Shown here: in pieces, positions 8,461-17,291 of the stretch
Position numbering within the stretch: position 1 is the first letter of the stretch
How the letters are laid out: each line of letters starts with the position of its first letter
Origin: UBA1381 sp964399965
Lineage (GTDB): Bacteria; Bacillota; Clostridia; UBA1381
Assembly (NCBI GenBank): GCA_964399965.1
Contig: CAYNRX010000020.1
Span: forward strand, 1 to 38,767
Reading direction: 5' to 3'
Length of the DNA stretch: 38,767 bases
Program-made: the position numbers and the translations under genes
Notes under the pieces: model-generated
Databases searched by the model: none
The model's input: the letters and a program-made list of their open reading frames with translations, nothing else
What the model was told of the DNA's origin: nothing

Positions 8461-9472
8461 GATACATGAAAGCCTGCTTGCGTATGTGTCGGACGATTAT
8501 GACAAATCTGTCGGCTCGTTCTTTTATGACTTGCTCCGTCCTGTGGCAGTGCGGCTTTACGCGCTGTCAAGTGATATGGAGACTTTGCCGGATGCGGCAT
8601 TTGCTCTCACCGCAACGGGTGAACACCTTGACCGCAAAGCCGCCGAGCAGGGCTTGGAGCGCAGGGCGGCGGAGTATGCCAAAGGCACGGTGACCATAAC
8701 AGGCAGAGCCGGAGAGGTCATAAGAGTAGGTGCGAAGGTGGCAGCTGATAATATATTATTCGCCGTTGATGAGACGGTATCTATTCCCGAAAGCGGCACT
8801 ATCGATGTCAGTGCGACCTGCATAACAGGCGGTGCGGCAGGAAATGTTGATGCCGGAGAGATAAGCAGGTTTCCCGTCACACTGCCGGGCGTGTATACGG
8901 TGACGAATACCGAGTCGTTCGAGGGCGGCTATGACGCTGAGACGGATGAGGATCTGAGAGAGCGGTACTTTGAAAAGGTATCGCGTCCGAACGCAAGCGG
9001 CAATGTAAACGACTATATCGCATGGGCGAAAGAGGTGGCGGGAGTCGGTGATGTGCAGGTGCTGCCGCTCTGGGACGGCCCCGGCACGGTAAAGGTCGTT
9101 ATCACGGACTCAAACACACAGCCCGCCGATGAAGAATTGATAGCCGAGGTGGCGGCGCATATCGAGGAAAACAGACCGATAGGCGCAAGTGTGACTGTCG
9201 TGAGCGCGGCACAGCTTACGGTGAACATATCAGTTACACTCACAACAACAAGCGGTGCGGACGTGCAGGATGCGGTTGAGGAAGTAATAGCGGATTATCT
9301 TTCCGAGTATGCGCTTGAAAAGGAGTACGTATCGTATGCGAGGATAGGCAGTCTTATATTGTCGGTAGATGGCGTTGAGGATTATTCACAGCTTAAGGTC
9401 AACGGCGGTACGGCAAATATCGCAATACCCGACGGCTCGGTACCTGTATTGGGGAGCGTGGTGCTGTCATGA
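8447..9472 (+). CDS. Baseplate J-like protein (XkdT)
   Basis: ATG 8447 is chosen, giving 341 residues, because GAGGAG at about 8430 is correctly spaced and the start overlaps the end of XkdS by 14 bases. Features of the baseplate J family are visible: the N-terminal SFFYDLLRPVAVRLY, the GGAAGNVDAGEI and FEGGYDAETDEDLRERYFE motifs, and the ASGNVNDYIAWA segment. The protein is the gp6-like wedge subunit that forms the outer baseplate ring. Nothing is missing compared with family members of about 350 residues. Confidence 0.87.
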   Translation: MTVNEIHESLLAYVSDDYDKSVGSFFYDLLRPVAVRLYALSSDMETLPDAAFALTATGEHLDRKAAEQGLERRAAEYAKGTVTITGRAGEVIRVGAKVAADNILFAVDETVSIPESGTIDVSATCITGGAAGNVDAGEISRFPVTLPGVYTVTNTESFEGGYDAETDEDLRERYFEKVSRPNASGNVNDYIAWAKEVAGVGDVQVLPLWDGPGTVKVVITDSNTQPADEELIAEVAAHIEENRPIGASVTVVSAAQLTVNISVTLTTTSGADVQDAVEEVIADYLSEYALEKEYVSYARIGSLILSVDGVEDYSQLKVNGGTANIAIPDGSVPVLGSVVLS

Positions 9473-10098
9473 TAAATATGCTTCCCGGTTACTACAGAAA
9501 ATCGCAGGTCGTAAAGGACTTGTACGCGGTTATTACGGCGGCATTGGAGCGGCTCAGTGCGGATATATCGGAGTTAGAGCGTGATATGTTCATTGCAACA
9601 ACGGCGGATTTTTCAAGGCACGAAACAGATGTGGGGCTTGCGCCAATCTCTGCCGATACGGAGACGAAACGAGCGAGGGTCATATCACGATTACAGGGTA
9701 CAAAGCTGTTGACGCTTGCAGAGCTTGAACGCATCGTCACCGATTTCGATAAAACCGGCTGCACTATCAAAGAGGATTACGCGAATTACACAGTAACGAT
9801 AATTTTCAGCGGCAGAAAGGGACAGCCATACAATTTCGAGCAGATACGCGCAGCGATTGATGAGTTGAAACCTGCGCACATAAAGATCGATTATGAGTTT
9901 ATGAAAAACACATGGTCGGATATGCGTGATAAGCTCGGTATCTGGGCAAATGCAAAACAGTTCACATGGAGCGGCGCATCTGTGTACGACGGGAGGACAT
10001 GGCTTTATGTGGACAACGGCGCGGTATATCTGCGTGAGGACGGAGCGAATGCGTATGTGGTGTATGTGGACGATGTGCCGTATGCGCGTATGCTGTAA
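9469..10098 (+). CDS. XkdU-like tail protein (DUF2313, YmfQ-like)
   Basis: The protein has 209 residues and overlaps the XkdT stop (ATGATAA). The N-terminal region MLPGYYRKSQVVKDLYAVI, followed by RLQGTKLLTLAELERIV and a later FEQIRAAIDELKPAHI segment, fits DUF2313. These proteins sit at the outer baseplate and connect to tail fibres. The C-terminus (about 165-209) adds a short aromatic stretch, WSGASVYDGRTWLYVDNGAV, which may be the fibre joint. Confidence 0.75.
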   Translation: MINMLPGYYRKSQVVKDLYAVITAALERLSADISELERDMFIATTADFSRHETDVGLAPISADTETKRARVISRLQGTKLLTLAELERIVTDFDKTGCTIKEDYANYTVTIIFSGRKGQPYNFEQIRAAIDELKPAHIKIDYEFMKNTWSDMRDKLGIWANAKQFTWSGASVYDGRTWLYVDNGAVYLREDGANAYVVYVDDVPYARML

Positions 10099-10112
10099 AG
10101 GAAGGAGCGATT

Positions 10113-10592
10113 ATGAGACAGAGCAAGAATTACAAGTGGAACTTGCCGGAGGACGGCGATGTTATTAATGTAGAGGACTTAAATGCTGTGTTTACCTCAA
10201 TTGATGAACAGCTTCATCAAATCAATCGGTTCGTAAGCAGCATAGTTGAGGGCAATGATATTGTTTGGCTTAAATATGTGGTAACTGCAAACAGCACAGG
10301 ACTGAAAGTGGCGGTTGTTGTTGAGTTTAACGGTGAGGAAAGATATAACGGCACAATACAGGGAACATATCCGGTGCAGAACATAGATTCAACATATCTT
10401 CGTATATGGTATAACTATGATGACGATGCTTTAACGGTCAGGCTCGAAAACTCCACAAGCGGACGACTGCCCACAACGATTCCTTCGCTGTTTTCAAAAG
10501 CTATTGAAACAGGAGAATTTTCAGAGATAATATATTGCGCTAACAACGGTGACGGTTACGCAGTATCGCAAGGAGGACTGAATAATGGCTGA
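10113..10592 (+). CDS. Putative tail fibre-associated protein
   Basis: This protein of 159 residues starts at ATG 10113 behind AAGGAAGGAGCG. Residues 1-45 (YKWNLPEDGDVINVEDLNAVF) resemble N-terminal attachment segments of phage fibre proteins; the rest is a beta-rich domain without a recognised family. It overlaps the next gene by 8 bases and lies between the baseplate and holin genes, where fibres and receptor-binding proteins are expected. Function beyond that is unknown. Confidence 0.55.
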   Translation: MRQSKNYKWNLPEDGDVINVEDLNAVFTSIDEQLHQINRFVSSIVEGNDIVWLKYVVTANSTGLKVAVVVEFNGEERYNGTIQGTYPVQNIDSTYLRIWYNYDDDALTVRLENSTSGRLPTTIPSLFSKAIETGEFSEIIYCANNGDGYAVSQGGLNNG

Positions 10593-11493
10593 GGATATAC
10601 GATTGGCAACGGCGGCGGAGCTTGACGCGCTGGCGGCTGTTGTGGATAAAAAGGCGAACAGCGCGGATGTTTTGTCACAAGGGTATTTAAAAAGACAGCT
10701 GATAGGGACACTCCCCAATATGCATAGGACGTTTGATTTTGAGGATGGCACTCCTCGTTTTAGTGTCCCCGTCATGGGCAGCACAGTAAAGGGCATATCA
10801 GCTGTTGACGAGGAAAGCGGAAACAAGTATCAGCGTATCTGCTCCACGGGCGCGGCAGGCGCAAGTTCTACGATTGGCGCATCCTCAATAGTGTATTCAG
10901 AGCTTGACCTGTCGGACGAGCTGCGGGGCTTGACCCGGTTCAATATGAGCTTTGATGTACTGTTCGTCAACAACGGACGTATGCGTGTTTCTATAGGTGA
11001 ACTAAGCACACTGCGTCAAAAGAACGGGGATACTAAATATGAGCCGGACGGGATCGCATTCGATCTATTCAGCTCAACATCAAACACGTTTTACATAAAC
11101 GGCTCCGGTGGCGTCCATGAGTCGTTTTTCGGCAAATGGCTGCACTGCGATATTGAGTTTAATGCCAAAGACAGAACTCTCAGCTGCAGTGTTGCGGCAA
11201 AGGATGATCCGACAGATATAATACAAGTCGAGACAAGCTACAGGAGCGAATGCGATGTGACGGGCATTGCGCTCTACACATGGCTTGCGGACGATACTGT
11301 ATGTTTTGATAATATTAAAATAACTAACCTCTGCGATGCGGAGGAAAATATGATATACTACGTCAAGGACGGGGACGATTTGAGCGAGTACATTTATGTG
11401 GACGGTGCGCCGATTTCCGTGGGTGGAAACGCCATAGGTTCACTGTTACAGAGAGTAGCGGCATTGGAGAATAAGGAAAGTGAGGTAATGTAA
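10585..11493 (+). CDS. Putative tail fibre or receptor-binding protein
   Basis: The protein has 302 residues. It starts with a short helical segment (ATAAELDALAAVVDKKANS) typical of phage fibre trimerisation or attachment regions. A predicted jelly-roll or LamG-like domain follows at about 45-245 (MHRTFDFEDGTPRF, FNMSFDVLFVNNGRMRVSIG, LHCDIEFNAKDRTLSC), and the end (LLQRVAALENKES) is a likely coiled coil. Such beta-sandwich domains commonly bind cell-surface sugars. It directly precedes the holin, with a 1-base overlap. The receptor is unknown and the domain call is by pattern only. Confidence 0.55.
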   Translation: MAEDIRLATAAELDALAAVVDKKANSADVLSQGYLKRQLIGTLPNMHRTFDFEDGTPRFSVPVMGSTVKGISAVDEESGNKYQRICSTGAAGASSTIGASSIVYSELDLSDELRGLTRFNMSFDVLFVNNGRMRVSIGELSTLRQKNGDTKYEPDGIAFDLFSSTSNTFYINGSGGVHESFFGKWLHCDIEFNAKDRTLSCSVAAKDDPTDIIQVETSYRSECDVTGIALYTWLADDTVCFDNIKITNLCDAEENMIYYVKDGDDLSEYIYVDGAPISVGGNAIGSLLQRVAALENKESEVM

Positions 11494-11918
11494 TGAAGGA
11501 ACTTTTAAATATAATGCAAGTGGCATTTGCAGCCGTGGGTGGCTGGCTTGGATATTTTCTCGGCGGCTGTGACGGGCTGATATATGCGCTTGTGATATTC
11601 GTGGCGGCAGACTACATAACAGGAGTAATGTATGCGGCGGTGAACAGGCGGCTTTCAAGCGAGATAGGATTCAAGGGTATTTGCAAAAAGGTGCTGATCT
11701 TTATCCTTGTTGGCATAGCGAATATTTTAGACGAATACATAATTGGCAATGGCAGTATTATAAGAACAGCAGCGATATTTTTCTATCTTTCAAACGAGGG
11801 CATATCGGTGCTTGAAAACGCCGCAAAGCTCGGTCTGCCCGTGCCGGAGAAACTGAGAGCAGCACTGCATCAGCTGAATGATGATACGGAGGATGGCAAC
11901 GATGACAAGAGCGAATGA
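11493..11918 (+). CDS. Phage holin (toxin secretion/phage lysis holin family)
   Basis: The protein has 141 residues. It shows about four hydrophobic segments at 7-25, 29-48, 68-86 and 92-110, with the ADYITGVMYAA and SNEGISVLENAAKLG motifs of the holin 4_1 family, and a charged tail. Holins open the membrane at a set time so that endolysin can reach the wall. The gene overlaps the endolysin start by 17 bases, forming the lysis cassette. Confidence 0.85.
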   Translation: MKELLNIMQVAFAAVGGWLGYFLGGCDGLIYALVIFVAADYITGVMYAAVNRRLSSEIGFKGICKKVLIFILVGIANILDEYIIGNGSIIRTAAIFFYLSNEGISVLENAAKLGLPVPEKLRAALHQLNDDTEDGNDDKSE

Positions 11919-12720
11919 TTTAACAGCTGAAGCTAAGAAATGGACCGGCTATCTTGAAAAGAAAAGCAGCAAAAACTTGAATGACTTTACCGCCAACGCG
12001 GGAAGCAATAACTACACAAGGTTTGCCGTCGACTACTGCAATTACTTCGGAGAGAGCATAAATGTATATCAAGCGCAGCCATGGTGCGCGATGTATGTGA
12101 GTGTTATGTTTGCTAATGTTTTTGGCGCTGAGACTGCCGAAAGAATGCTCGGCGGTCATTTTGCATATTGCCCTTATGGGGTGCAAAATTTCAAGAGGAT
12201 AGGTATCTGGAAAACAAGCGACCCCGAGCCGGGCGATGTTATTATATTTAAAAACATAAGCGGAGTGGCTTGCCATACGGGCATCGTAACGGCGGTTGAC
12301 AGCAGTCGAGTTTATACGGTCGAGGGCAACACCTCATCGTCAAGCGGAGTGGTGGCAAACGGAGGCTGTGTCGCGAGGAAGTCGTACAGCATTTCCTACA
12401 GCAGGATAATGGGGTACGGCGGCATTAACTACGGTTTAATTGAGGAGGAACTTATGAGTAAGGAATATGAAGAATTAAAAGCGGAGATGTCAAAGCTGAA
12501 ATTGTCAGTCGATAAGCTGAACAGCAAAATGATATATAACTATATGGACGAAAATATGCCCTCATGGGCGCGACCGACTATTCAGAAAATGATGGACAAG
12601 GGATTGCTCAAGGGCAATGAACACGGCGAGCTTGGCCTTACAGACGAGCTGCTGCGGGTGTTTGTGGTCTGCGACAGAGCCGGTGTGTACGACCATCGGT
12701 GGGATGGCAAAGGGGAATAA
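11902..12720 (+). CDS. Endolysin with CHAP-type amidase/peptidase domain and SLH-like C-terminus
   Basis: I chose ATG 11902, giving 272 residues, because GGAGG at 11888-11892 is 9 bases upstream; ATGs at 11878 and 11893 are badly placed. Residues 1-165 form a CHAP-like domain with catalytic Cys in QPWCAMYVS and His in ACHTGIV. A helical linker at about 185-205 leads to a final module (YNYMDENMPSWARPTIQ to GVYD) that closely matches the end of the XkdP-like protein. The module resembles an S-layer homology repeat and is likely the wall-binding part. The gene is followed by a terminator. Confidence 0.85.
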   Translation: MTRANDLTAEAKKWTGYLEKKSSKNLNDFTANAGSNNYTRFAVDYCNYFGESINVYQAQPWCAMYVSVMFANVFGAETAERMLGGHFAYCPYGVQNFKRIGIWKTSDPEPGDVIIFKNISGVACHTGIVTAVDSSRVYTVEGNTSSSSGVVANGGCVARKSYSISYSRIMGYGGINYGLIEEELMSKEYEELKAEMSKLKLSVDKLNSKMIYNYMDENMPSWARPTIQKMMDKGLLKGNEHGELGLTDELLRVFVVCDRAGVYDHRWDGKGE

Positions 12721-12732
12721 GTTAATTGTTAT

Positions 12733-12769
12733 ATGCCTGTGAGCTTTTTTTCTTACAGGCATTTTTTTG
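12733..12769 (+). terminator. Rho-independent terminator after the lysis cassette
   Basis: ATGCCTGT at 12733-12740 pairs with ACAGGCAT at 12755-12762 around a 14-base loop and is followed by seven T. It ends the long tail and lysis operon 13 bases after the endolysin stop, so the recombinase cassette downstream must have its own promoter. Confidence 0.85.
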
Positions 12770-12884
12770 TTTGGACAAGTCAAAGTTCGAGCCTTTTCAG
12801 CATAAAAATAAAGAATAAAAAATATTTTAATTTAGAGTGATTAAAACGGACTTCAAATCTCCGTGTAATGAGGAGATGATTTAT

Positions 12885-13301
12885 ATGACTGAGAAACAGA
12901 AATCCGAAATTGTGCGCATGAGACAAAACGGAACTGCCTATAAGAATATTTCAGAGCTGCTTGGCATTTCCATTAATACGGTAAAAAGTTATTGCAATCG
13001 GAATAAAATAAAGAAGGTGGTGACTGCAAATGTCGATGGAAACTGCTGTCTTTATTGTGGTAAACCAATCATTCAGCGTGAGAAGGTAAAAAAACGAAAG
13101 TTTTGTTGTGATTCGTGCAGAACGGCATGGTGGAACTCTCACCCAGAAGCTGTTGATCGCAAAGCAAATTATGAATTGCGCTGTGCTTTTTGCGGTAAGT
13201 CATTTATATCCTACGGCAACAAAAATAGGAAATATTGCTCTCATCAGTGCTATATATCGGCACGGTTCAACGGAAATGATGCAAAGAAAGAGCATATATA
13301 A
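12885..13301 (+). CDS. HTH plus zinc-ribbon protein next to serine recombinases
   Basis: ATG 12885 behind TGAGGAG gives 138 residues; the earlier GTG at 12837 lacks a ribosome site. Residues 1-50 form a sigma-70 region 4-like or resolvase-like HTH (MRQNGTAYKNISELLGISINTVKSYC). Two Cys4 clusters follow, CLYCGKP..CCDSC and CAFCGKS..CSHQC, at about 60-130, each like MYM or TRASH-type zinc fingers. The protein probably binds DNA. Its place directly before paired serine recombinases, after a terminator, suggests a regulator or directionality partner of the recombinases; this is inference. No enzyme motif is visible. Confidence 0.6.
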   Translation: MTEKQKSEIVRMRQNGTAYKNISELLGISINTVKSYCNRNKIKKVVTANVDGNCCLYCGKPIIQREKVKKRKFCCDSCRTAWWNSHPEAVDRKANYELRCAFCGKSFISYGNKNRKYCSHQCYISARFNGNDAKKEHI

Positions 13302-13434
13302 ACAAGTTTATTTGATACAATAATACGCAAGTGATTGCGAGTAATTTTGTGTAAACTATTATCCCGAACCCCCTTGCTATAAAACCGTTTTTGAGTAATA
13401 TATATAGGTACAATCAGACAAAGGAGGTACTCAA

Positions 13435-15096
13435 ATGCGTAAGATTATAAAGATGCGACAGCACAAGGAAAAGCCGAAGAAAATTCGAGTTGCCGCATAC
13501 GCACGAGTTTCAAGGGAAACGGACCGAACCAATCACTCGCTGGCAGCGCAGGTCAGCTACTACAGTGAACACATACAGTCGAATCCCGATTGGGAATACG
13601 CCGGAGTTTACATTGACAGCTTTGTGACAGGTACAAAGACATCGGTCAGAGAAGGTTTCAATGAGCTTATAGCAGATTGCGAGATAGGGAAGATTGACCT
13701 CGTCCTCGTAAAGTCAATATCACGATTTGCGAGAAATACGGTTGATCTTTTGAATGTCGTTCGTCGCCTTAAGGACATCGGAGTGGCGGTGTGCTTTGAA
13801 AAGGAACGTATAAACACCCTAAGCTCAGACGGCGAGTTCCTGCTGACGGTTCTTGCTTCTTTCGCGCAGGAGGAAATAACCTCAATTAGCAACAATATAA
13901 AATGGGCATTTAAGCGTAAGTTCCAGCAGGGAATTCCTATTCATCACCATAAGGTGTTGGGATACGATTGGCATGGCGATGAGCTTAAGATTAACGAAGC
14001 CGAAGCTGAAATTGTGTGCCGAGTGTTTAACTCTTACCTTTCGGGGAGCAGCACTGCAGAGCTGGCAAGAGAGCTGACGGCAGAATATCCTGAACTTAAT
14101 TTCAGCTATTCACGAGTAGCGGCGATGCTCTCAAACGAAAAATACAAAGGCATGATGGTTTTACAAAAGACCTATTCAGCAAACCCTATAACAAAAAAAA
14201 CAAAGGTGAACAAGGGCGAGCTCCCGTTTTATATAGTTGATGATCACCACGAGCCCATAATCGACAAAGTGACTTTTGAAGCTGTTCAGACAGAAAAGCA
14301 AAGACGAGCGGAGCTTGGAGCAATCGCAAACAAGTACATAAATACCTCTTGCCTGACGGGCAAAATCAAGTGCGGCTGCTGCGGAAGCAACTATATCAAG
14401 GATAAAAGAATCAGGAACGGAGCTGCATATTGGACATGGAATTGTCGCAAAAGGGTACACGGAAACGCGGCGGCTTGCAGCGGCAGGATTGTTCCCGATA
14501 ACATCATAAAAGATAAATTTTCAGAGGTGTGCGGTCAGGAGTTCAGTGAGGATTTATTTGATGAAGTTGTTTCAGAGGTCATTGTTTTAGGGACTGACAG
14601 GCTTGAGTTCCATTTCAAGGATGGTGGCACGGCTTTCGCACAATGGGAGTTGACGGGAAATAAAGATCGTTGGACTGACGAGGAACGCAGAAAAAAGAGC
14701 GAATATGCAAAGGCGCATCCTATTAACAACGGGAATACGACTTGTCTTACCTCAAAAATTCAATGCGGCTGCTGCGGTGAAAATTTTAGACGGCACTACA
14801 TAAAATCCAGCGAACGATATTCGTGGGGATGTGCCACAGGGAAAAAGGTGTGTGGCATCCGCTGGATAAGGGACGAGGAGATAAAAAGGATATTAACCGA
14901 AGTGCTTGATCTTGATGAGTTTAACGAGAAGATTTTCGCCGAGCGCGTTGACCACATCGTCATTCTTTCAAATGAGGAGCTTACCGTCTGCTTCAAGGAT
15001 GGCTTAGAGCAGACTGTACCATGGAATTCAAAGAGAGTTAAAAGGGAGGATGCAAACCATGCCAAAAACAGTAAGAGTGATTCCAGCAACGATTGA
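13435..15096 (+). CDS. Large serine recombinase 1 (two zinc ribbons, no coiled coil)
   Basis: The protein has 553 residues behind AAAGGAGGTACTCAA. Residues 18-160 are the resolvase catalytic domain, with the nucleophile Ser in AAYARVSRE and the conserved SISRFARNTVD motif. Residues about 170-285 are the recombinase DNA-binding domain. Two zinc-ribbon units follow, CGCCGSNY..CR at about 310-350 and CGCCGENF..C at about 440-480. It lacks the long coiled-coil insertion that serine integrases use for directionality, unlike the next gene. It overlaps recombinase 2 by 38 bases, so both are made from one message. Confidence 0.9.
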   Translation: MRKIIKMRQHKEKPKKIRVAAYARVSRETDRTNHSLAAQVSYYSEHIQSNPDWEYAGVYIDSFVTGTKTSVREGFNELIADCEIGKIDLVLVKSISRFARNTVDLLNVVRRLKDIGVAVCFEKERINTLSSDGEFLLTVLASFAQEEITSISNNIKWAFKRKFQQGIPIHHHKVLGYDWHGDELKINEAEAEIVCRVFNSYLSGSSTAELARELTAEYPELNFSYSRVAAMLSNEKYKGMMVLQKTYSANPITKKTKVNKGELPFYIVDDHHEPIIDKVTFEAVQTEKQRRAELGAIANKYINTSCLTGKIKCGCCGSNYIKDKRIRNGAAYWTWNCRKRVHGNAAACSGRIVPDNIIKDKFSEVCGQEFSEDLFDEVVSEVIVLGTDRLEFHFKDGGTAFAQWELTGNKDRWTDEERRKKSEYAKAHPINNGNTTCLTSKIQCGCCGENFRRHYIKSSERYSWGCATGKKVCGIRWIRDEEIKRILTEVLDLDEFNEKIFAERVDHIVILSNEELTVCFKDGLEQTVPWNSKRVKREDANHAKNSKSDSSND

Positions 15097-16633
15097 CAGA
15101 TACACGGCATCACCAATAGACAGTCCTAGGCTGCGCAAGGTGGCGGCTTATGCAAGGGTTTCCACGGATCTGCTGGAGCAGCTCACCAGCTACGAGGCAC
15201 AGATAGATTACTATACAAGGTACATTAAAAATCATGATGGTTGGGAATTCGTAAAGGTCTATGCCGATGAGGGCATAACAGGCACAAGCACAAAACACCG
15301 TGACGGCTTTAATGAAATGATAAGGGATGCGCTGGACGGTAAGATCGACCTTATCATAGCAAAGTCCGTCAGCCGCTTTGCGAGAAACACCGTCGATTCG
15401 CTTTCCACCATACAGAAACTGCGTGATCACAATGTTGAGTGCTACTTCGAGAAGGAAAATGTTTATACCTTTGACAGCAAGGGCGATTTGCTGCTCACAT
15501 TTATGTCGGGCTTGGCGCAGGAGGAGAGCCGCAACATATCTGAAAACACAACGTGGGGACAGCGTAAGCGTTTCGCTGACGGAGATGTTACTTTTGCATA
15601 TTCAAGATTCCTCGGATACGATAAAGGCGGGGACGGTAAAATCGTAATTAACGAGGAGCAAGCCGCAATCGTTAGACGAATTTATAAAATGTATCTTCAG
15701 GGTTATACTTTCACGGGTATTGCCAAAAGGCTGACTGAGGAGGGTGTCTTAACTGTCACAGGAAAAACGAAATGGCGTGATACAGCTATAAAGAGTATAC
15801 TCACCAATGAAAAGTATAAAGGCGATGCACTGCTGCAGAAAAGCTATACTGTCGACTTTTTGAGTAAAAAAGTCAAAAGGAACAACGGTGAGGTTCAGCA
15901 GTATTACATCGAGGGAAACCATGAGGCAATTATACCACCTGAAACATTCGATGCAGTTCAAAGAATGATAGAAAGTAGTCGGAAGAGGAAAAACCGCACA
16001 AGCAGCAAAAGCGTGTTTTCAGGAAGAGTTTTGTGCGGAGACTGCGGCAGCGTCCTAGGATCAAAGGTTTGGCACTCAAACGATAAATACCGTAAGGTTA
16101 TATGGCAGTGCAATAACAAGTTCAAAAATGAAAAGAAATGTTCCACACCTCATTTGACCGAGTCAGAGCTTCAGACTGCGTTTGTGAGCGCAGTAAACAA
16201 AATCATTCCGATTCGTGATGAGCTGCAGAGCAAGTTTGAAAGCGACGCAGCGCTGTTTGACACAACAGAGCTTCAGAAAAAAACTGCGGTTTTGCAAGAG
16301 GAGCTTGATAAAATTGCCGATAAAATGGACACTTGCTTGGATCGAAATGCCCGATTTGCGCTCAATCAAGAAAATTTTAACCGAGAGTACGCCAAGCTCG
16401 AAAAGCGTTATACAAACTTACGAAAGAAAGCCGACAGTATATCGGATGAAATTGCAAACAGGCAAATACGCAAAAGTCGTATTAGTGATTTCCTTAAAGC
16501 CTTGAATAGTCAGTGGGGTGAAATAGATGAATTTGACGAGCAGCTATTCGTCACGCTTGCCGATCACCTGACGGTGTATGCAAAAGATGATATACGAGTG
16601 ACCTTTGCAAATGGCACCGAAATAAAATCATAA
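15059..16633 (+). CDS. Large serine recombinase 2 (integrase-like, with coiled coil)
   Basis: ATG 15059 is preferred, giving 524 residues, because GGGAGG at 15044-15049 is 9 bases upstream; ATG 15050 sits on the ribosome site. The catalytic domain (about 25-170) has Ser in AAYARVSTD and SVSRFARNTVD. The recombinase domain is at about 180-300, one zinc ribbon at about 325-365 (CGDCGSVLGS), and a coiled coil at about 395-470 (KKTAVLQEELDKIADKMD). That arrangement is standard for phage serine integrases. It lies about 180 bp from the break in spoVFB and is the best candidate for the enzyme that made the insertion. Confidence 0.9.
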   Translation: MPKTVRVIPATIDRYTASPIDSPRLRKVAAYARVSTDLLEQLTSYEAQIDYYTRYIKNHDGWEFVKVYADEGITGTSTKHRDGFNEMIRDALDGKIDLIIAKSVSRFARNTVDSLSTIQKLRDHNVECYFEKENVYTFDSKGDLLLTFMSGLAQEESRNISENTTWGQRKRFADGDVTFAYSRFLGYDKGGDGKIVINEEQAAIVRRIYKMYLQGYTFTGIAKRLTEEGVLTVTGKTKWRDTAIKSILTNEKYKGDALLQKSYTVDFLSKKVKRNNGEVQQYYIEGNHEAIIPPETFDAVQRMIESSRKRKNRTSSKSVFSGRVLCGDCGSVLGSKVWHSNDKYRKVIWQCNNKFKNEKKCSTPHLTESELQTAFVSAVNKIIPIRDELQSKFESDAALFDTTELQKKTAVLQEELDKIADKMDTCLDRNARFALNQENFNREYAKLEKRYTNLRKKADSISDEIANRQIRKSRISDFLKALNSQWGEIDEFDEQLFVTLADHLTVYAKDDIRVTFANGTEIKS

Positions 16634-16665
16634 GATTGTGCAGTGGGCATGAGAGTACCCGTCAA

Positions 16666-16706
16666 AAAGCGGATAGAGATATTGTAAAAGTATCACCATC
16701 CGCTTT
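16666..16706 (+). terminator. Possible terminator after the recombinase operon
   Basis: AAAGCGGAT at 16666-16674 is a perfect inverted copy of ATCCGCTTT at 16698-16706, with a 23-base loop that itself can fold. It lies 32 bases after the recombinase 2 stop. The T run afterwards is weak, so termination is likely but not certain. Confidence 0.4.
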
Positions 16707-16709
16707 CGA

Positions 16710-17288
16710 TCATTTAAACGCATTTTTACACCTTTTAATTTTTCTATGAAACATTTGCACCAAAATGCACCACGTGTATAAATTATTAAATTGTATTAAA
16801 TAACCCGTTTTTTTGTCTTGGGTAAAAGGTATGAAGAAGATATTCTTGCAGTTCAATAAATTCCCTATGTTTTTGGCCGCGTTGCCGAGACCGTCGTTGG
16901 TAGACACCCCTATCAAAAGAGGGCGTTCATTGCGCAGATGAGCCTTTGCCGCCATAGTAACGGCCGTGTCGGTCACCCCGGTCGATAGCTTTGCCAGAGT
17001 GTTGCCGGTGCAGGGCAATATTACGAGAAGGTCAAGGAGCCTTTTTGGCCCTATAGGCTCAGTCTGGTGTATAGACGCAAGAACGCTTCTCCCGGCCGTG
17101 TCGGCCAAACGCTGCGAGAAACCGGCGGCCGTGCCGAACCGCGTGTCGGTGGTATAGGCTGTTTCACTCATGATAGGCGTTATCTCGCAGCCGGTGTCGG
17201 CAAGCCTTTGCGCCTGCGCTAAAGCCTTCTCAAATGTGCAGAACGACCCTGTCATGGCAAAGCCGATGCGCTTTCCTTTCAGATCCAA
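16710..17288 (-). pseudogene. spoVFB: Dipicolinate synthase subunit B, 3' end lost to prophage insertion
   Basis: The frame starts at TTG 17288 behind GGAGGT and has 192 residues. Residues 1-158 match SpoVFB/DpaB, the flavoprotein-like subunit that works with DpaA to make dipicolinic acid for the spore core. Conserved stretches are GKRIGFAMTGSFCT, the PIGPKRLLDLLVILPCTGNTLAKL region and IGVSTNDGLG..NIFFIPFTQD. After that the family's last 40 or so residues are missing and about 34 unrelated residues replace them. The total length looks normal only by accident. The break lies beside two serine recombinase genes. The gene may be inactive, or restored by excision during sporulation. Confidence 0.8.
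16800..16820. other. Probable prophage attachment junction inside spoVFB
   Basis: On the minus strand the spoVFB frame matches its family through IFFIPFTQD, whose last codon is at 16815-16817. The family then normally continues with a proline-lysine rich segment, but here the frame changes to unrelated, AT-rich sequence until a stop at 16710. The prophage-host junction is therefore near 16,805-16,817. The matching core at the other prophage end lies outside the window, so the exact crossover bases cannot be read. Confidence 0.65.
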
Positions 17289-17291
17289 GTT

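Larger units (their letters stand above)
1..16810. mobile_element. Right part of a PBSX/Myo-type prophage, inserted in spoVFB
   Basis: Continuous plus-strand genes run from the tail sheath through baseplate, fibre, holin and endolysin to two large serine recombinases. The order follows the Bacillus PBSX xkd cluster. The right end is placed at about 16,805-16,817, where the minus-strand spoVFB reading frame stops resembling its family. The head genes, the packaging genes and the left end lie outside the window, so completeness cannot be judged. The recombinases lie at the end next to the attachment junction, as expected for serine-integrase prophages. Confidence 0.85.
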
